64,000 nt of DNA, taken from NCBI GenBank assembly GCA_030765045.1, contig CM060962.1, forward strand, positions 142,455,025 through 142,519,024, read 5' to 3'. Source of the DNA: Tenodera sinensis (Eukaryota; Arthropoda; Insecta; Mantodea; Mantidae). The notes below the pieces were generated by a model. It did no database searches, was not told where the DNA came from, and saw nothing but the letters and a program-made list of their open reading frames with translations. A program made the position numbers and the translations under genes. Below, in pieces: positions 32,410 to 43,264 of this stretch. Every line of letters starts with the position of its first letter. Positions within the stretch are counted from its first letter, which is position 1.

Positions 32410-33790
32410 GTTTGATTTATTTTAAAAGTGGGGATAAAAGTGTTTTTCGGTGCAAAATCACGCTTTTTATGGAAAATTGTTTACAGAAGAGTGAGTAGAG
32501 ACAGAGATGTGAATGTGTTGCCTAAAAGTGAGAGGAGAAAACAGTGTGATTGTAATAGCACTTCTGTTTCAAACATACAGAACCTGGTATGACTTATTTT
32601 AAAAGTGGGGATAAAAGTGTTTTTGGTGCAAAATCGCGTTTTTTTATGGAAAATTGTTTATAGAAGACTGAGTAGAGAAAGAGATGTGAATGTGCCACCT
32701 AAAAGTGAGTAGAGAAACCGCTGTGAAAGTAATATGCAACATCTCTATTTCAAACATAGAGAAAATTGCACGACTTATTTGTAGAAGAGTGAGTAGAGAA
32801 AGAGATGTGAATGTGTTACCTAAAAGTGAGAGGAGAAAACAGTGTGAATGTAATAGCATTTCTATTTAAAACATACAGAACATGGTATGACTAATTTTAA
32901 AAGTGGGGATAAAAGTTATTTTTGGTGCAAAATCACGCTTTTTATGGAAAATTATTTATAGAAGGGTGAGTAGAGAAGGAGATCTAAATGTGATACCTAA
33001 AAGTAAGTACACAAACCACCGTGAATGTAATATGCAGCATCTCTATTTCAAACATACAGAAAATTGCATGACTTATTTGTAGAAGAATGAGTAGAGAAAG
33101 AGGTGTGAATGTATCACCTAATAGTGAGAGGAGAAAACAGTGTGAATGTAATAGCACTTCTGTTTCAAACATACAGAACATAGTATGACTTATTTTAAAA
33201 GTGGGGATAAAAGTATTTTTTGGTGCAAAATCACGTTTTTTATGGAAAATTGTTTATAGAAGCCTGAGTAGAGAAAGAGATGTGAATATGTTATCTAAAA
33301 GTGAGTAGAGAAACCGCTGTGAATGTAATACGCTACATCTCTATTTCAAACACAGAAAATTGCATGACTTATTTGTAGAAGAATGAGTAGAGAAAGAGGT
33401 GTGAATGTATCACCTAATAGTGAGAGGATAAAACAGCGTGAATGTAATAGTACTTCAGTTTCAAACATACAGAACATGCTTTGACTTATTTTAGAAGTGG
33501 GGATAAAAGTGTTTTTCGGTGCAAAATCACACTTTTTATGGAAAATTGTTTACAGAAGAGTGAGTAGAGAAAGAGATGTGAATGTGTTACCTAAAAGTGA
33601 GAGGAGAAAACTGTGAATGTAATAGTACTTCTGTTTCAAACATACAGAACATCCTATGACTTATTTTAAAAGTGGGGATAAAATGTTTTTGGTGGAAAAT
33701 CATGTTTTTTTATGGAAAATTGTTTATAGAAGACTGAGTAGAGAAAGAGATGTGAATGAGTTACCTAAAAGTGAGTAGAAAAAACACTGA
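32410..33790. repeat. Higher-order satellite array, period about 297 bp
   Basis: The phrase GAAAATT(G/A)TTTATAGAAG starts at 32649, 32947, 33245 and 33541: steps of 298, 298 and 296 bp. Each unit holds two related modules, one near 110 bp (GCATGACTTATTTGTAGAAG) and one near 187 bp (TTTTAAAAGTGGGGATAAAA, GGTGCAAAATCACG). Both share GAGTAGAGAAAGAG and TGTGAATGTAATA. All frames in it are artefacts. Confidence 0.9.
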
Positions 33791-34074
33791 ACGTAATATG
33801 CATGTATACCAAAATTTAACCAAATCTTTAGAGCCGTTTCTGAAATACGGGGAATATATATACAAGAATTGCACTGTAGAAGCGGGAATAAAAAAAATGT
33901 TATTTTTTATGTAAAATCGCGTTTTTTTTCGGGAATTACACCTATATAGATGAACTTAGAAAGCAAAACTATCTGAATACAAAATTTGATCAAAATCGTT
34001 AGAGCCGTTTCCAAGTGTCGCGGAATATATATACAAATATATATACAAGAATTGCTGGTTTAAATATATAAGAT
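33790..34074. repeat. Family B 3' tail
   Basis: Two imperfect copies of a tail with TTAGAGCCGTTTC and GGAATATATATACAA, ending CAAGAATTGCTGG. Such tails are common on insect non-autonomous repeats; the class is not determined. Confidence 0.6.
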
Positions 34075-34325
34075 TAACACTTGCATTTTTGTTTAAGATG
34101 AAGAAGAAAGACTCTCCCTACTGCAGTTGTGGTGAATATGGAAACTTAGAGCATACATTATTAGGTTGCAAGTTATATAAGAATGAAATCAATGAGTTTC
34201 TGAGTTCTATTTATAATTTGGGCATACTAGGACCTATTAAAATAACAAATTTATTGAATTATAATCCAAAATTAGTATTCCACAAAATTATTAAACATAT
34301 TAGGAAATGTAAAATTAAATTCTAA
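34075..34325 (+). pseudogene. LINE ORF2 C-terminal zinc-binding end
   Basis: Plus frame: FLFKMKKKDSPYCSCGEYGN then LEHTLLGCKLYKNEINEF. The C-x-CG-x6-EH-x4-C pattern is the usual C-terminal cysteine-histidine motif of I/R1-type LINEs. It continues the protein that stops near 27985, so family B split a single LINE. Confidence 0.75.
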
Positions 34326-34414
34326 ACGTATAGTACTCCAAAAAGCAGCTCATTTAAGATATTAAAGGATGCTAAATTGACAAATTAGTCATTTAGTATA
34401 AACATCGGAGGAGG

Positions 34415-34718
34415 AGTGAATGCGTAGACTTCCGCGGTCTGTGTCGTGGTTATTCTTGGCTTCCGGTGAAGGCCGCGTCCTCTTCTGGTTTGTTGCCGAT
34501 GTTTCCCCCATCTTATCGTGGGCTTCTTCCGGGCTCAAGTGCGCTTACTGTCTGTTTTCTGTTGCTTATATACCATGTCGCCCTCTCAACATGGTATATA
34601 AGCAACAGAAAACAGACAGTAAGCGCACTTGAGCCCGGAAGAAGCCCACGATAAGATGGGTGAAACGTCGGCAACAAACCAGAAGAGGACGCGGCCTTCA
34701 CCGGAAGCCAAGAATAAC
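34415..34718. mobile_element. PLE-derived hairpin element
   Basis: Flanked by CATCGGAGGAGG (34403-34414 and 34719-34730). Arms 34450-34578 and 34589-34717 are nearly perfect inverted copies with a 10-nt loop. A 35-bp extension (34415-34449) precedes the left arm only, the PLE signature. The right arm carries CGGAAGA, a GCCCA/TGGGT stem and GAAACGTC, a hammerhead-like core with one substitution in the first box. No coding. Overlapping frames on both strands are mirror products of the palindrome. Confidence 0.85.
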
Positions 34719-34808
34719 CATCGGAGGAGGACGCTAAATGAATAAGTACTTGTATTCAAGAGCGTCGTAAAATAAAAAGAAGAAGAATACACTCTCAGCT
34801 TGTAAAGG

Positions 34809-35041
34809 TGTCGGTCTGGGTGGCTCAGTTGCTTAGACGCGGACCTTCTGATTCCAAGGTCACGGGTTGAAACCCGACCCAGAGCGATGGTTTTTAAGTG
34901 TGTTCAAAACCGACAACCCCATATCAGTAGATTCACTGGTGTGTAAAAGAACTCCTGCAGAACGAAATTTTGGCACACCGGCGACGCTGATGTGATTCTG
35001 GCAATTGACAGTGTCGTAAACAAACAAAATAATTTAACTTT
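34809..35041 (+). mobile_element. tRNA-derived SINE
   Basis: The head folds as a tRNA: TCTGGGT (34816-34822) pairs with ACCCAGA (about 34878-34884); A box TGGCTCAGTTGCTTAGAC and B box GGGTTGAAACCCG are the internal RNA polymerase III promoter. The body contains AACTCCTGCAGAACGAAATT and ends near a TAAACAAACAAAATAA tail. Flanks AGCTTGTAAAGG and AGCTAGTAAGGG are an imperfect duplication. The same SINE is at 46383-46619, inverted. Confidence 0.88.
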
Positions 35042-35053
35042 AGCTAGTAAGGG

Positions 35054-35519
35054 TCACTTTTAATTATATGCATTCCTCTATCTCCCTCAGAAATCGTTTC
35101 GGGTTATTTCCCTGCTCGTCATCGAATGTTGGAGCTATTATTTCCAACATAAGATGCTTGGAGTAAGTTGTACAGCTAGGTGAAAATCATGAGTGTATGT
35201 GCATGTGGGGGAGGGGGTTGTGTTCTTCACTGTCAAGGTACATATAATACGGTTGTGCTGACCTGTAATTACTGTATAGTTCCTGCTCATTGTTACTTAC
35301 ATTATTCTCATTATTCAGATTCACATTTTAAGCACATTTCAACTTGTTTGACTTTTCATTTTATTGATTTACTTCGTCATTTGTTTCCCAAATGCTACTT
35401 TTAGTTTGCATTGGTTATCCGCTACTTTAATAACCAATTCTTGCGACACACGTTTCAGTTCTGATACTAGCGAAATTCTCAGTGAACTAATGTTATTTCT
35501 TTCACTACATTTTCAGCCA
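35054..35519. other. No recognisable feature
   Basis: AT-rich DNA; a 74-codon frame at 35180-35404 shows nothing recognisable. Confidence 0.5.
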
Positions 35520-36110
35520 TGTTTCCTTAACTTTTAACTGTTCAATTTCTTTGTTTATAGTTGTGATCATGATATTACAATTTTCTTTCACTTCATCTAT
35601 TTCATTTTGAACACTGATTTAATTTTTAGCATGATTTCTGCTTGGAATTTAATCTGGTCAGATTTGATTTCATTAATTTCCATATGCAACTCAGCTGCTA
35701 ACTGACTCTGTTCAGTTTTTAGCTCAGTAGCAAGCTGGTTGTTTAGCACTCACCAGAAATTTCTGGCTGATCACTGGCTATCTGATTTTGTTTCTCAGTG
35801 ATCTCCCTAACCATTTATATTTGCTTGACAGAGATTTCTTTTTGCTCATTACTTATTGTTAGAATATTTTTAGTTAACTTTTCAACTCTTTAACTCACTT
35901 TGCAAACACTTACTTTTGTTCATCACTTAACTTTTTTACTATTTTATCTTGCTCTGCAAACATTTCTTTTTGTTCATTACTTCACTTTTCTGCTTTTTTA
36001 TCTTGTTTTTCCATGATTTCCAGTTTCATCTGTCTCAATAAATTAAGTTCAGATGTTCCTGGGTCGCATTACTTTGTTCAGTACTAGCCTGGCCATCTAC
36101 ATTATCAGTT
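35520..36110 (-). pseudogene. Degraded coiled-coil, possibly retroelement Gag
   Basis: Minus strand, mixed frames: LLRQMKLEIMEKQDKKAEK, then EQKEMFAEQDKIVKKLSDEQ and similar repeats, EIDEVKENCNIMITTINKEI at the end. This Lys/Glu/Gln-rich heptad pattern is typical of coiled coils in Gag N-termini of insect retroelements. Many stops. Family assignment is tentative. Confidence 0.4.
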
Positions 36111-36379
36111 GGATTCATTTTTGTTTCTATTTCCCTATTCATTTTTTTAGACTTTGCCTCTACTGCCCTACCTTCTTAGATACAATTTATTTTAATTATC
36201 ATTCTGCTACTGTACATGCAAAAACAATGTCAATTATTCTGCTACTGTACATCCAAAAGAAATTTCAAATTTATGACTGCTGGAAAGCTTTTTATTATTG
36301 TGCTTGCCTTGCTAATTTCTGAATTCATTGCTAAAATAGATTTTCACATGAGCCACTTTCCTGTGTTCCTCTGTAGTAG

Positions 36380-36765
36380 GTATTTAGTAAAATCATGGCG
36401 GCTGCGTGCCTCAAAGAAGGAACCTCACACCACTGCCTTTATAAGTGCCAGCCAGCAGCCAGACAACAATGGCAACTCAGAATAAATGCCACTGCATGCA
36501 CTTTCTAGAAGCTTCAAGAAACTTCGATTTCCAGAAAAGTTGCTGGTAATTCAGACAATATAAGTAGCTGGCACAAACCAAGATACATAGTTTTTATCGT
36601 CAGAGTTGAGTTGCAAACTGTGCAGTAGTAGTTAGTAAATTATTTTATGATACAACAGTTGTGATCTGTAATAGTATTCATGCTCGTTAACATTTTAAGA
36701 AGAAATAAAAGGTAACTGGACTTGTTACTTGTCACAGTATGTTCCCATTTTGTAGTAAATGACTT
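36380..36765 (+). repeat. Possible LTR
   Basis: Contains CAATATAAGTAGC (about 36558) and AGAAATAAAAGG (about 36700), spaced like TATA and poly(A) signals, and ends near TTGTCACA. No partner copy in the window, so this is weak. Confidence 0.3.
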
Positions 36766-36769
36766 GTGG

Positions 36770-37114
36770 GTTATTTGACTTATGGTTTTGCCTGGCTATC
36801 TAAGAGCTTGTGATCATGGTACCAGATTTGGTAGACAGTGTTATCTATTTGAATTACAAGTCAATTGTCTAAGTTTTCCAGTAAACAAAGATTTATTCAT
36901 ATATAACTTTCTGCCTGTTTTGACAATTAAATTCAAACTGGTTTCTCCATTGTTATAAACATTCATAAATAATTTGCTCTCTTGGTGAACACTTTTCACC
37001 AATTCAATTTCAATAGTAATTCTTAGATTTGTTTTAACATAAAACTTTTACTTTAAACTGTTCTCTTTGTCCAGAAAGTCACTTTACTACTGATGTCTGT
37101 AAAATTAGCTTTTT
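36770..37114. other. No recognisable feature
   Basis: AT-rich DNA without long frames or repeats I can match. Confidence 0.5.
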
Positions 37115-37146
37115 CAGCACCATCACCATCATTATCACTATTATAA

Positions 37147-37181
<35 letters not shown>

Positions 37182-37214
37182 GTTGTTGTTGTTGTTACTA
37201 TTATTATTACTATT

Positions 37215-37259
<45 letters not shown>

Positions 37260-37262
37260 CTT
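37115..37262. repeat. ATT/GTT/ATC compound microsatellite
   Basis: ATT triplets with short GTT and ATC blocks in the same register. Confidence 0.95.
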
Positions 37263-37944
37263 ACAATAAACAATTTATAATGTTTCCTAACAAGATCTCA
37301 AGAATCTGTTACTAATGAGTTTCCACATTCTTTCTTACTACAATGATTTCGCATGTTAGTTTTGGTGCTACAGATTCAAGATCTAGTTAATTTACTTTAT
37401 TTCCATTTCTAGGGAAATTAAATATTATTATCCTCTACGTGTGGAGTATGAAATAGCAAGAGGGAGTCATTACTTCTTTTTATGAAGATATGTAAAGCAA
37501 CAGTACTTCTCAATGTTGTGTATGATTTTTGTACTCTAAGCAATATTTTGGCTGAGGAATTTGATCTGTTTCATGCAGAGTTAAGTTACTGACAATAACT
37601 TTACTCCTTTTACTCACAGTATTTCTTTACACTCAACCACTGTTTATAAAATACACTTATTCTCTTCCTCATTCTTCATCTTGTCCTTTCTGCACAGGAT
37701 TCTCACATGTCTGGTTCATACAAAGATGTGTGTAACTGTCTTGCAAAATCTGTTTTCTCTCTCCCCACCTCTTACTAACGCTAGATTGTTCTCAATTCCC
37801 CCTAAATTTATTAACTAATCATACATTTCCGTGTACAATACATTTATATTTTTAATTATTACTTTGTTACAAGCTGTTAATGGAAATCATTATAATTTGA
37901 AATTGTCTTGTTTGAGATTTTGTATTATAATAAATTAGTAACCA
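37263..37944. other. No recognisable feature
   Basis: AT-rich intergenic DNA; no domain, no repeat matched elsewhere in the window. Confidence 0.5.
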
Positions 37945-39712
37945 AGCAACCGAGTTTTGCTTGGCACTATTTTTTCTTTTTATATTTTTGTAATATCTTG
38001 TTTTTTCAGAGAAGATACTTATTTAGATAAGCTTGAAAAGCAAAACATGTAACTTACATAGATTACTCTCCCCATTATGTAGGACCAACACCCCCTAGGA
38101 CTTAAAATGTTGGTTAAATATAAATTTTTTATCGTAATCGTTAAGAGCCGTTTCCGAGATACATGAGACAGAGATACATATAAATATTTCATCATTTCAG
38201 CCACAAGACGTCCCATAGACATCCACCTAGTTTTGAGTTTTTCTTCGAGCATTTGTTCCACCATGGAGTTTAGTTCTTTGGTGCTGCCATTGACTCTAAT
38301 TTCCAGGGCATTAAAATGTTGCTCCAAGTCTTTCATCTTTCTGTATAAGTTCTCATATGTGTTCCTTCACCCCAGCCGGTTTGCTCATTAATCTTCTCCG
38401 ATAGATCTATCTTCATATCGGACATTCCTGTTTTCATATTTTCTATTCCAGAGTTTATATTTTTCAATTCGGCTTCCATCTTTGTTTTCATCTGCCACAT
38501 TCCGGAATTCATTTCTTTTCCCATTATGTCCATCTTGGCTCACACATGTTTCATCATTTGCTCCATGTTGTTGTTTCTCATCACACTCCTCTGACATCAA
38601 CTGCAACAATTTTACATTTTTAACTATTTATTTATTTTTTATAAAAACACCAGATCGACACTATGCAAAAGCACTGTTGAACAATAGCAAATACTACAGG
38701 AAGTAAAGGTATTAGACAAAGCCGTCTGAATGTAATACGCATTTCTATTTCAATCATATAGAAAATTATATGAATTGTTCGTTGAAGAGGCATTAAAGAA
38801 AGAAATATGATTGTGTTTAGCAAAAGAAAACTGAGTAGAGAAAATCGTGTGAATCTAATATGCTGAATTTCTATTCCAAACCTACAGAAACTGTACAAAC
38901 TGCTTGTAGAAGACGGAATGGAGAAAGAAGTGTTATTGTGTTTTGTGGAAGAAAATGATTAGAAAAAGGCATGTGAATGTTATATGTTGCATTTACAAAC
39001 ATATAGAAATATGTACGAATTGTTTATAGAAGCGGGGGTAGAGAAGGACATGTGAATGTGTTATGTAAAAGAAAGGCGGATAAAGAAAACCATGTGAACG
39101 TAATACATTGCATGCTAAATGCATTGCTTAAAAACTTTCTCCACAAAACAACAATTAGATGTGCCACTGATCATGGTGATCAGTCATTGGGTTTTGGAGT
39201 TTATAGGTTATCAACCTCATACATACCCAGTATATATAGATTGTATGAAATGTATGTTGAAGAGCACGTAGAGAATAGTGAATTGTTACATAAAACAAGA
39301 GCGAGTACAGAAAAATAGTGTGAATGTAATATGTTGCATTTATTTTTCAAACATACAGGAAGTTGTATGAATTGTATGTTGAAGGGCGAATAAAGAAAGA
39401 AATGTGATTGTGTCATGTAAAGGAAGAATGAGTAGAGAATACAGTGTGAATGTAATACATTACATTTGTATTTCAATCATAGAAAATTGTATGAACTGTA
39501 TGTTGAAGGGCAAGTAGAGAAGGATACCTGAATGTATTATGTAAAATAAAAGTGAATAGAGAAAACCATGAGAAAGTAATATGTTGTATAGTAGAATTGA
39601 TACCATAAAAACCTTCTCCATGAAAAAATACATACATGTGTCGAATTTCGAGGTGATTGGTCATGGAGTTTTCGAGATTAACGGTTAAGTGAATCCATTG
39701 AGCTTCCACATC
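37945..39712. repeat. Family B repeat, second copy
   Basis: Begins AAGCAACCGAGTTTTGCTTGG, shares AGAAGATACTTATTTAGATA with 28057-28077, then AAGAGCCGTTTCCGAGATAC, a coiled-coil coding remnant, and diverged GAGTAGAGAAA monomers. It lacks the regular 297-bp array. It ends near GAGATTAACGGTTAAGTG, next to a DDE_3 transposase pseudogene. Confidence 0.7.
38019..38620 (-). pseudogene. Coiled-coil coding remnant in family B copy 2
   Basis: Frames 38609-38388, 38533-38333 and 38336-38019 together give a heptad-rich chain: MDIMGKEMNSGMWQMKTKM, NSGIENMKTGMSDMKIDLSE, MKDLEQHFNALEIRVNGSTK, ELNSMVEQMLEEKLKT. It is better preserved than the copy at 28.2-28.6 kb but frameshifted twice. No globular domain is seen; it may be a Gag-like or captured coiled-coil. 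Confidence 0.55.
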
Positions 39713-39749
39713 TTCTCTTCTTGTTTTATTGCATGCTGAACACAGCTGA

Positions 39750-40950
39750 ACTAATTCCGTGCCGTTATATTTTCTACTGCAGCGGCAAGCAGGGAGCGAA
39801 CCTCATTCAGCTTAAAAGTAGTGTTGTGCCTACACACATAGCCTTTCATCTGACTCCAGATTAGCTCAATTGGATTGAGTTTACAATGGTATGGTGGTAA
39901 ACTCCGAACGGTGTGACCTACACTTTTTGCTACCTCATGCACAACATACTTATCGAATTGTGCTTTTACATGCTTTACAATGCCAATTAGTTTCAGTTTA
40001 ACCATATCAGCACTAAACTCACACGCATGATCCCGAAGTCACTTAATAATGTCACCTTTTCTCCATGACACATTAGGGATACGCTCTGCTTTAACACTGT
40101 GGTAGCTAGCGTTATCCAATACGATAACGGGGTTGGGATTAAGCTTCGGCAGGACTGATTGAAACCATTGAAGAAAAACAGCACCAGTCATTTCTTTGTG
40201 GAAGTCCTTTGTGCTTTTGGATTCAAAAGTCAATAAACTGCCGTCTACAAATCCGGTTTCACTTCCCATGTGAACTATGATGAGCCTTCTTCCTTTGCCT
40301 ATTGGTTCTTTTAGACCAGTGGAGAGACCAGAGAGAAATGCTTGTTTCTTATTTCTCACAGTTGTATCACACCAAGCTGCAGATGTTGTGTACCCCTCAT
40401 TTAGCCAAGTTTCATCGGCCCTCACTACAAAAACTTTTGATTTGACGCAGATATTTACATCTCCACATTACAATGTCTTCTCTGTCCGCTATAACTAATT
40501 TCCACCCTCGCTTTTGAAATTTCAATCCAATATCTATCAGCAACTGGTGGAGAGTACTTTGTGAAAAATTCAACATGTCTGTGTCAGAATTTAGCACATG
40601 CAAAATTTTATTTACAGTCGGCGGTTCATTTCTGAAAAAATAATCATGAACTTTACTGCTTATAGCACTTTTCATAAAATCGTTGTATTTCTCCACGCGC
40701 TGTTTGCATTTACACAATTTTCCAGGTGTTCTAAAAGTTCCGGATGCTTGCTGTTCCATTCTAACACTATGTACACACTTGCAGAAACACCAAAGAGATC
40801 ACCAGTTTCTTTCTCAATGTTTTTTATAGACAATTCCAGGTTTCTTTCTTTAAGCACTGCGAAACAATGCAAGAGCATTCGCCTCTCGCCACGTTTTAAA
40901 GGTTTGCCTCGGTAGTGTTTCATTTCGGCTGAAGCACCAGCCTGCTCCAT
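39750..40950 (-). pseudogene. IS630/Tc1-like DDE_3 transposase, broken in three frames
   Basis: Minus frames 40950-40672, 40759-40412, 40425-40039 and 40005-39751 form one transposase of about 390 codons. The N-terminal helix-turn-helix region starts MEQAGASAEMKHYRGKPLKR; the linker has ADREDIVMWRCKYLRQIK. The catalytic DDE core shows RADETWLNEGYT (first D), PVIVLDNASYH (second D) and LPPYHCKLNPIELIWSQMKG (E). All three acidic residues are readable, but stops or shifts near 40700, 40430 and 40039 inactivate it. It would cut and rejoin DNA in the nucleus. A second, worse copy is at 4680-5326. Terminal repeats were not identified. Confidence 0.8.
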
Positions 40951-40954
40951 GATG

Positions 40955-42430
40955 AAAAGCTTACTAATTTTAAATTGAATATGCGTAAGTGTCCTTGGGC
41001 TTGTGAGGTATGCGAGATGTACAGTGTTAAATATACAGCTTGTTGCGAGAGAGTTGCCTAGTATAGGAATGCAAAAATATTATATAATAGCAGTGTCCTT
41101 TAGTAATTGTTAAGTAAAATGCAGCTTAATTTAACATAATAAGTTAAGTGTGTATAATTTCACCTTCTTCTGTCTAATCTGTATATAGTATACTATATCT
41201 GCATATCTGTTGTATATATTCCTTTCAGAACTCACGAGCGCAGAACACATCTATGCGGTATGTGAAGCACAAAGATAAAATGTGGGACTATTTATGTTTA
41301 TAAGAATCAAAACATTTGCATACTTTTCTCTCTCCGAAATTAGCTCACACAGAGCAGTGATCAGAAAACTACTTACAGTACTGTACTTAAAGGAGGGGTT
41401 TATCGTACATATGCAAATAAAAGAAAATGCCCATTATCTTCGCTAAACCAATTAACAGCTTAAGCGTTTTCTGCCCCAATATCTCTGTCTCTCTTCCCTC
41501 CCAGATGTTTACAGCAGGATCAATCTAGGTTGAGACATATTATAGCTGCAGCTTGATGAGCAGAACTTTCCTTGTGCTTAAATATTTTCTTTTGCAGAGT
41601 GTCATCTTGGTCTTTCTTCCCCGCATCCCCATAAGAAGACACAGAAATGGTAGCACATGTCTGTGCAATATTCATTACCGGCTTCCTTCTGTCTCATCCT
41701 GGTTTCCCATTTCCACATATTCTGCAACCAAGTTTCTTGTTTTTAACCAACACAATTTTTTTTATATGAAGACCAACAATCAGGGATATCATCTAATTTT
41801 CCATTACGGTGTTCACTCAAGGTCTCATCACACATGTGTTCACTGCTTTCATTTTTGGTTGCACTATTATCCACCAACATCAAACTTGCAGCATTATAAT
41901 TTGAAATGCCTTCATCATTGCTATGATTTATTTTCTTAGATTTTGGAAGCCACGTAAAATAGTTATTCTTCAACTAATCACATCTTCTAACTTGAAAATC
42001 CACATGCACAGTGTACAATACACTACAAGCATCAGTGAGCTGCTAAGCGTAAACAAGATACAATTTGTTACAGTGACCACCACTATGAGGAACTGAACTA
42101 TACCTACGAACATGGAACAGATCTGCTCAGATCCAAAGAGTACTAATTTCAATTCCTTGCTGAGATCACATGCACATGCTGCGGTATTCATAAATACAAA
42201 TTAACCAATAGTAAACAGGAAACTCACTGAGAAGATAGACTGCAAAGCGGTTGTTGTTATGGGTTTATTTTTTATGCTCGCAAAGAGGTTGCAGTCGGTT
42301 CTAATGCTACTATACCATCTTTAAATGGAAGTCAACCCAAAAGAATGAATAGAACCAATCAGTAGTTATAAAATCACATTTCCTACTTTTTTTAATGGGG
42401 AAATCTTGTGGGTTTTAAATTTTGTGATCA
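40955..42430. other. No recognisable gene
   Basis: Short frames on both strands (for example 41553-41939 plus, 41973-41743 minus) have no motif I recognise. Some may be non-coding parts of the adjacent DNA transposon. Confidence 0.4.
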
Positions 42431-42735
42431 GAAAATGTTTAGGGGTACGCATCCCCTAGCATTCCCCCAGAAAAACAGCACTGTGTAAGATGACCAAGGG
42501 AAATGGGAAGAGTAATGCTAGGGCCATAGACCCCTGTACCTGTCCCCGAAGCAGGATCCACCTGTGTACCACATCGAGAGAAATCCAGTCTCTGGGCACC
42601 ATGCCTCCATGGATGGTCCACTGCATAACCTGGCTAAGATTGAGTCTTGTCCCCATCAAGTCCCCTCTCATTTGGATAATAAGGCACCTCTCCTGAAGTC
42701 CAGTCAGGATCAGTGAGTGTCCTTAATGGGGTAGT

Positions 42736-42969
42736 TTAAAACATCATGCCCCTAATGTCCAGAGGCACTGTGCACTCACCCTTGCAACCTTCTTCACAAA
42801 CATGTGCAAAGGAGAAGGATCTACCAAGATATCCAAGGCAGACTGTGGGGTATTCCTCATCACCCCTGTTATCATCAAACATGTCAGTCATTGCAACAAA
42901 TTCAGTTTGGTAGTTACTGTCCTCACTGAAGAGGCAGATTGCCAAGGCAATGTCACCTAGGTTAGCCAT
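42736..42969 (-). other. Unrecognised short frame, cysteine-containing
   Basis: Frame starting MANLGDIALAICLFSEDSN and ending with CEEGCKGECTVPLD. The longer start at 43011 lies in family A sequence, so the inner ATG is more plausible. Could be a fragment of a host exon or a transposon; I cannot say which. Confidence 0.2.
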
Positions 42970-43132
42970 TTTTGAGAAAATAAAAATGTTCCATGTAAAG
43001 GGTGCACACACACTGGACCTTTTTCTAAAACTGCATTTTTTTTATTCAGCTAACCTCTAAAAATACATTTCCAGTGAAATCTTGACATCAAATTTTTGGG
43101 TGGAATACAATACTTTCCCTATTACTGATACA
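42970..43132 (+). repeat. Family A repeat fragment
   Basis: Contains TTCCATGTAAAGGGTGCACA, a T-rich tract and GGGTGGAATACAATACTTTC, aligning with 3170-3460. The copy's usual end, AGTAGAGAAAGTAAA, was split by the mini-PLE that follows. Confidence 0.75.
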
Positions 43133-43143
43133 TAGTAGAGAAA

Positions 43144-43248
43144 TACTAGATGCAATAATATTAACCGGGCTTGTGGGCCGTGGTCTATTGGGTTCCTTCT
43201 ATTATTGCATCTAGTATTGACACCGGCCGTGAAAGCCTTAGAACTTTG
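43144..43248. mobile_element. Miniature PLE-derived element, 105 bp
   Basis: Flanked by ATAGTAGAGAAA (43132-43143 and 43249-43260). It has inverted arms TACTAGATGCAATAATA (43144-43160) and TATTATTGCATCTAGTA (43200-43216), enclosing the PLE module GGGCTTGTGGGCCGTGGTC. The 3' module ACCGGCCGTGAAAGCCTTAG matches the 41-bp PLE extension at 32357-32397. No ribozyme or coding sequence remains. Confidence 0.8.
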
Positions 43249-43264
43249 ATAGTAGAGAAAGTAA

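Larger units (their letters stand above)
27986..34074. repeat. Family B composite repeat, 6 kb, interrupting a LINE
   Basis: The block starts GTACCTGGGCGACAGAGC and ends in a tail typical of widespread insect repeats (AGAGCCGTTTC, then CAAGAATTGCTGG). It separates two parts of one LINE. Flanks TTAATATTGCA and TTAACACTTGCA are similar, a possible diverged target duplication. Inside are coiled-coil coding remains (28200-28640), monomer-like repeats, a higher-order satellite array and a PLE. A second, shorter copy lies at 37945-39712. Its class is unknown to me. Confidence 0.65.

Noticed and set aside
34466..34792. Matching frames on both strands
   Set aside because: They are mirror images produced by the palindrome.
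34816..34884. Functional tRNA gene
   Set aside because: It has a tRNA-like fold but sits at the head of a repeated SINE with a shared non-tRNA body and an irregular anticodon loop.
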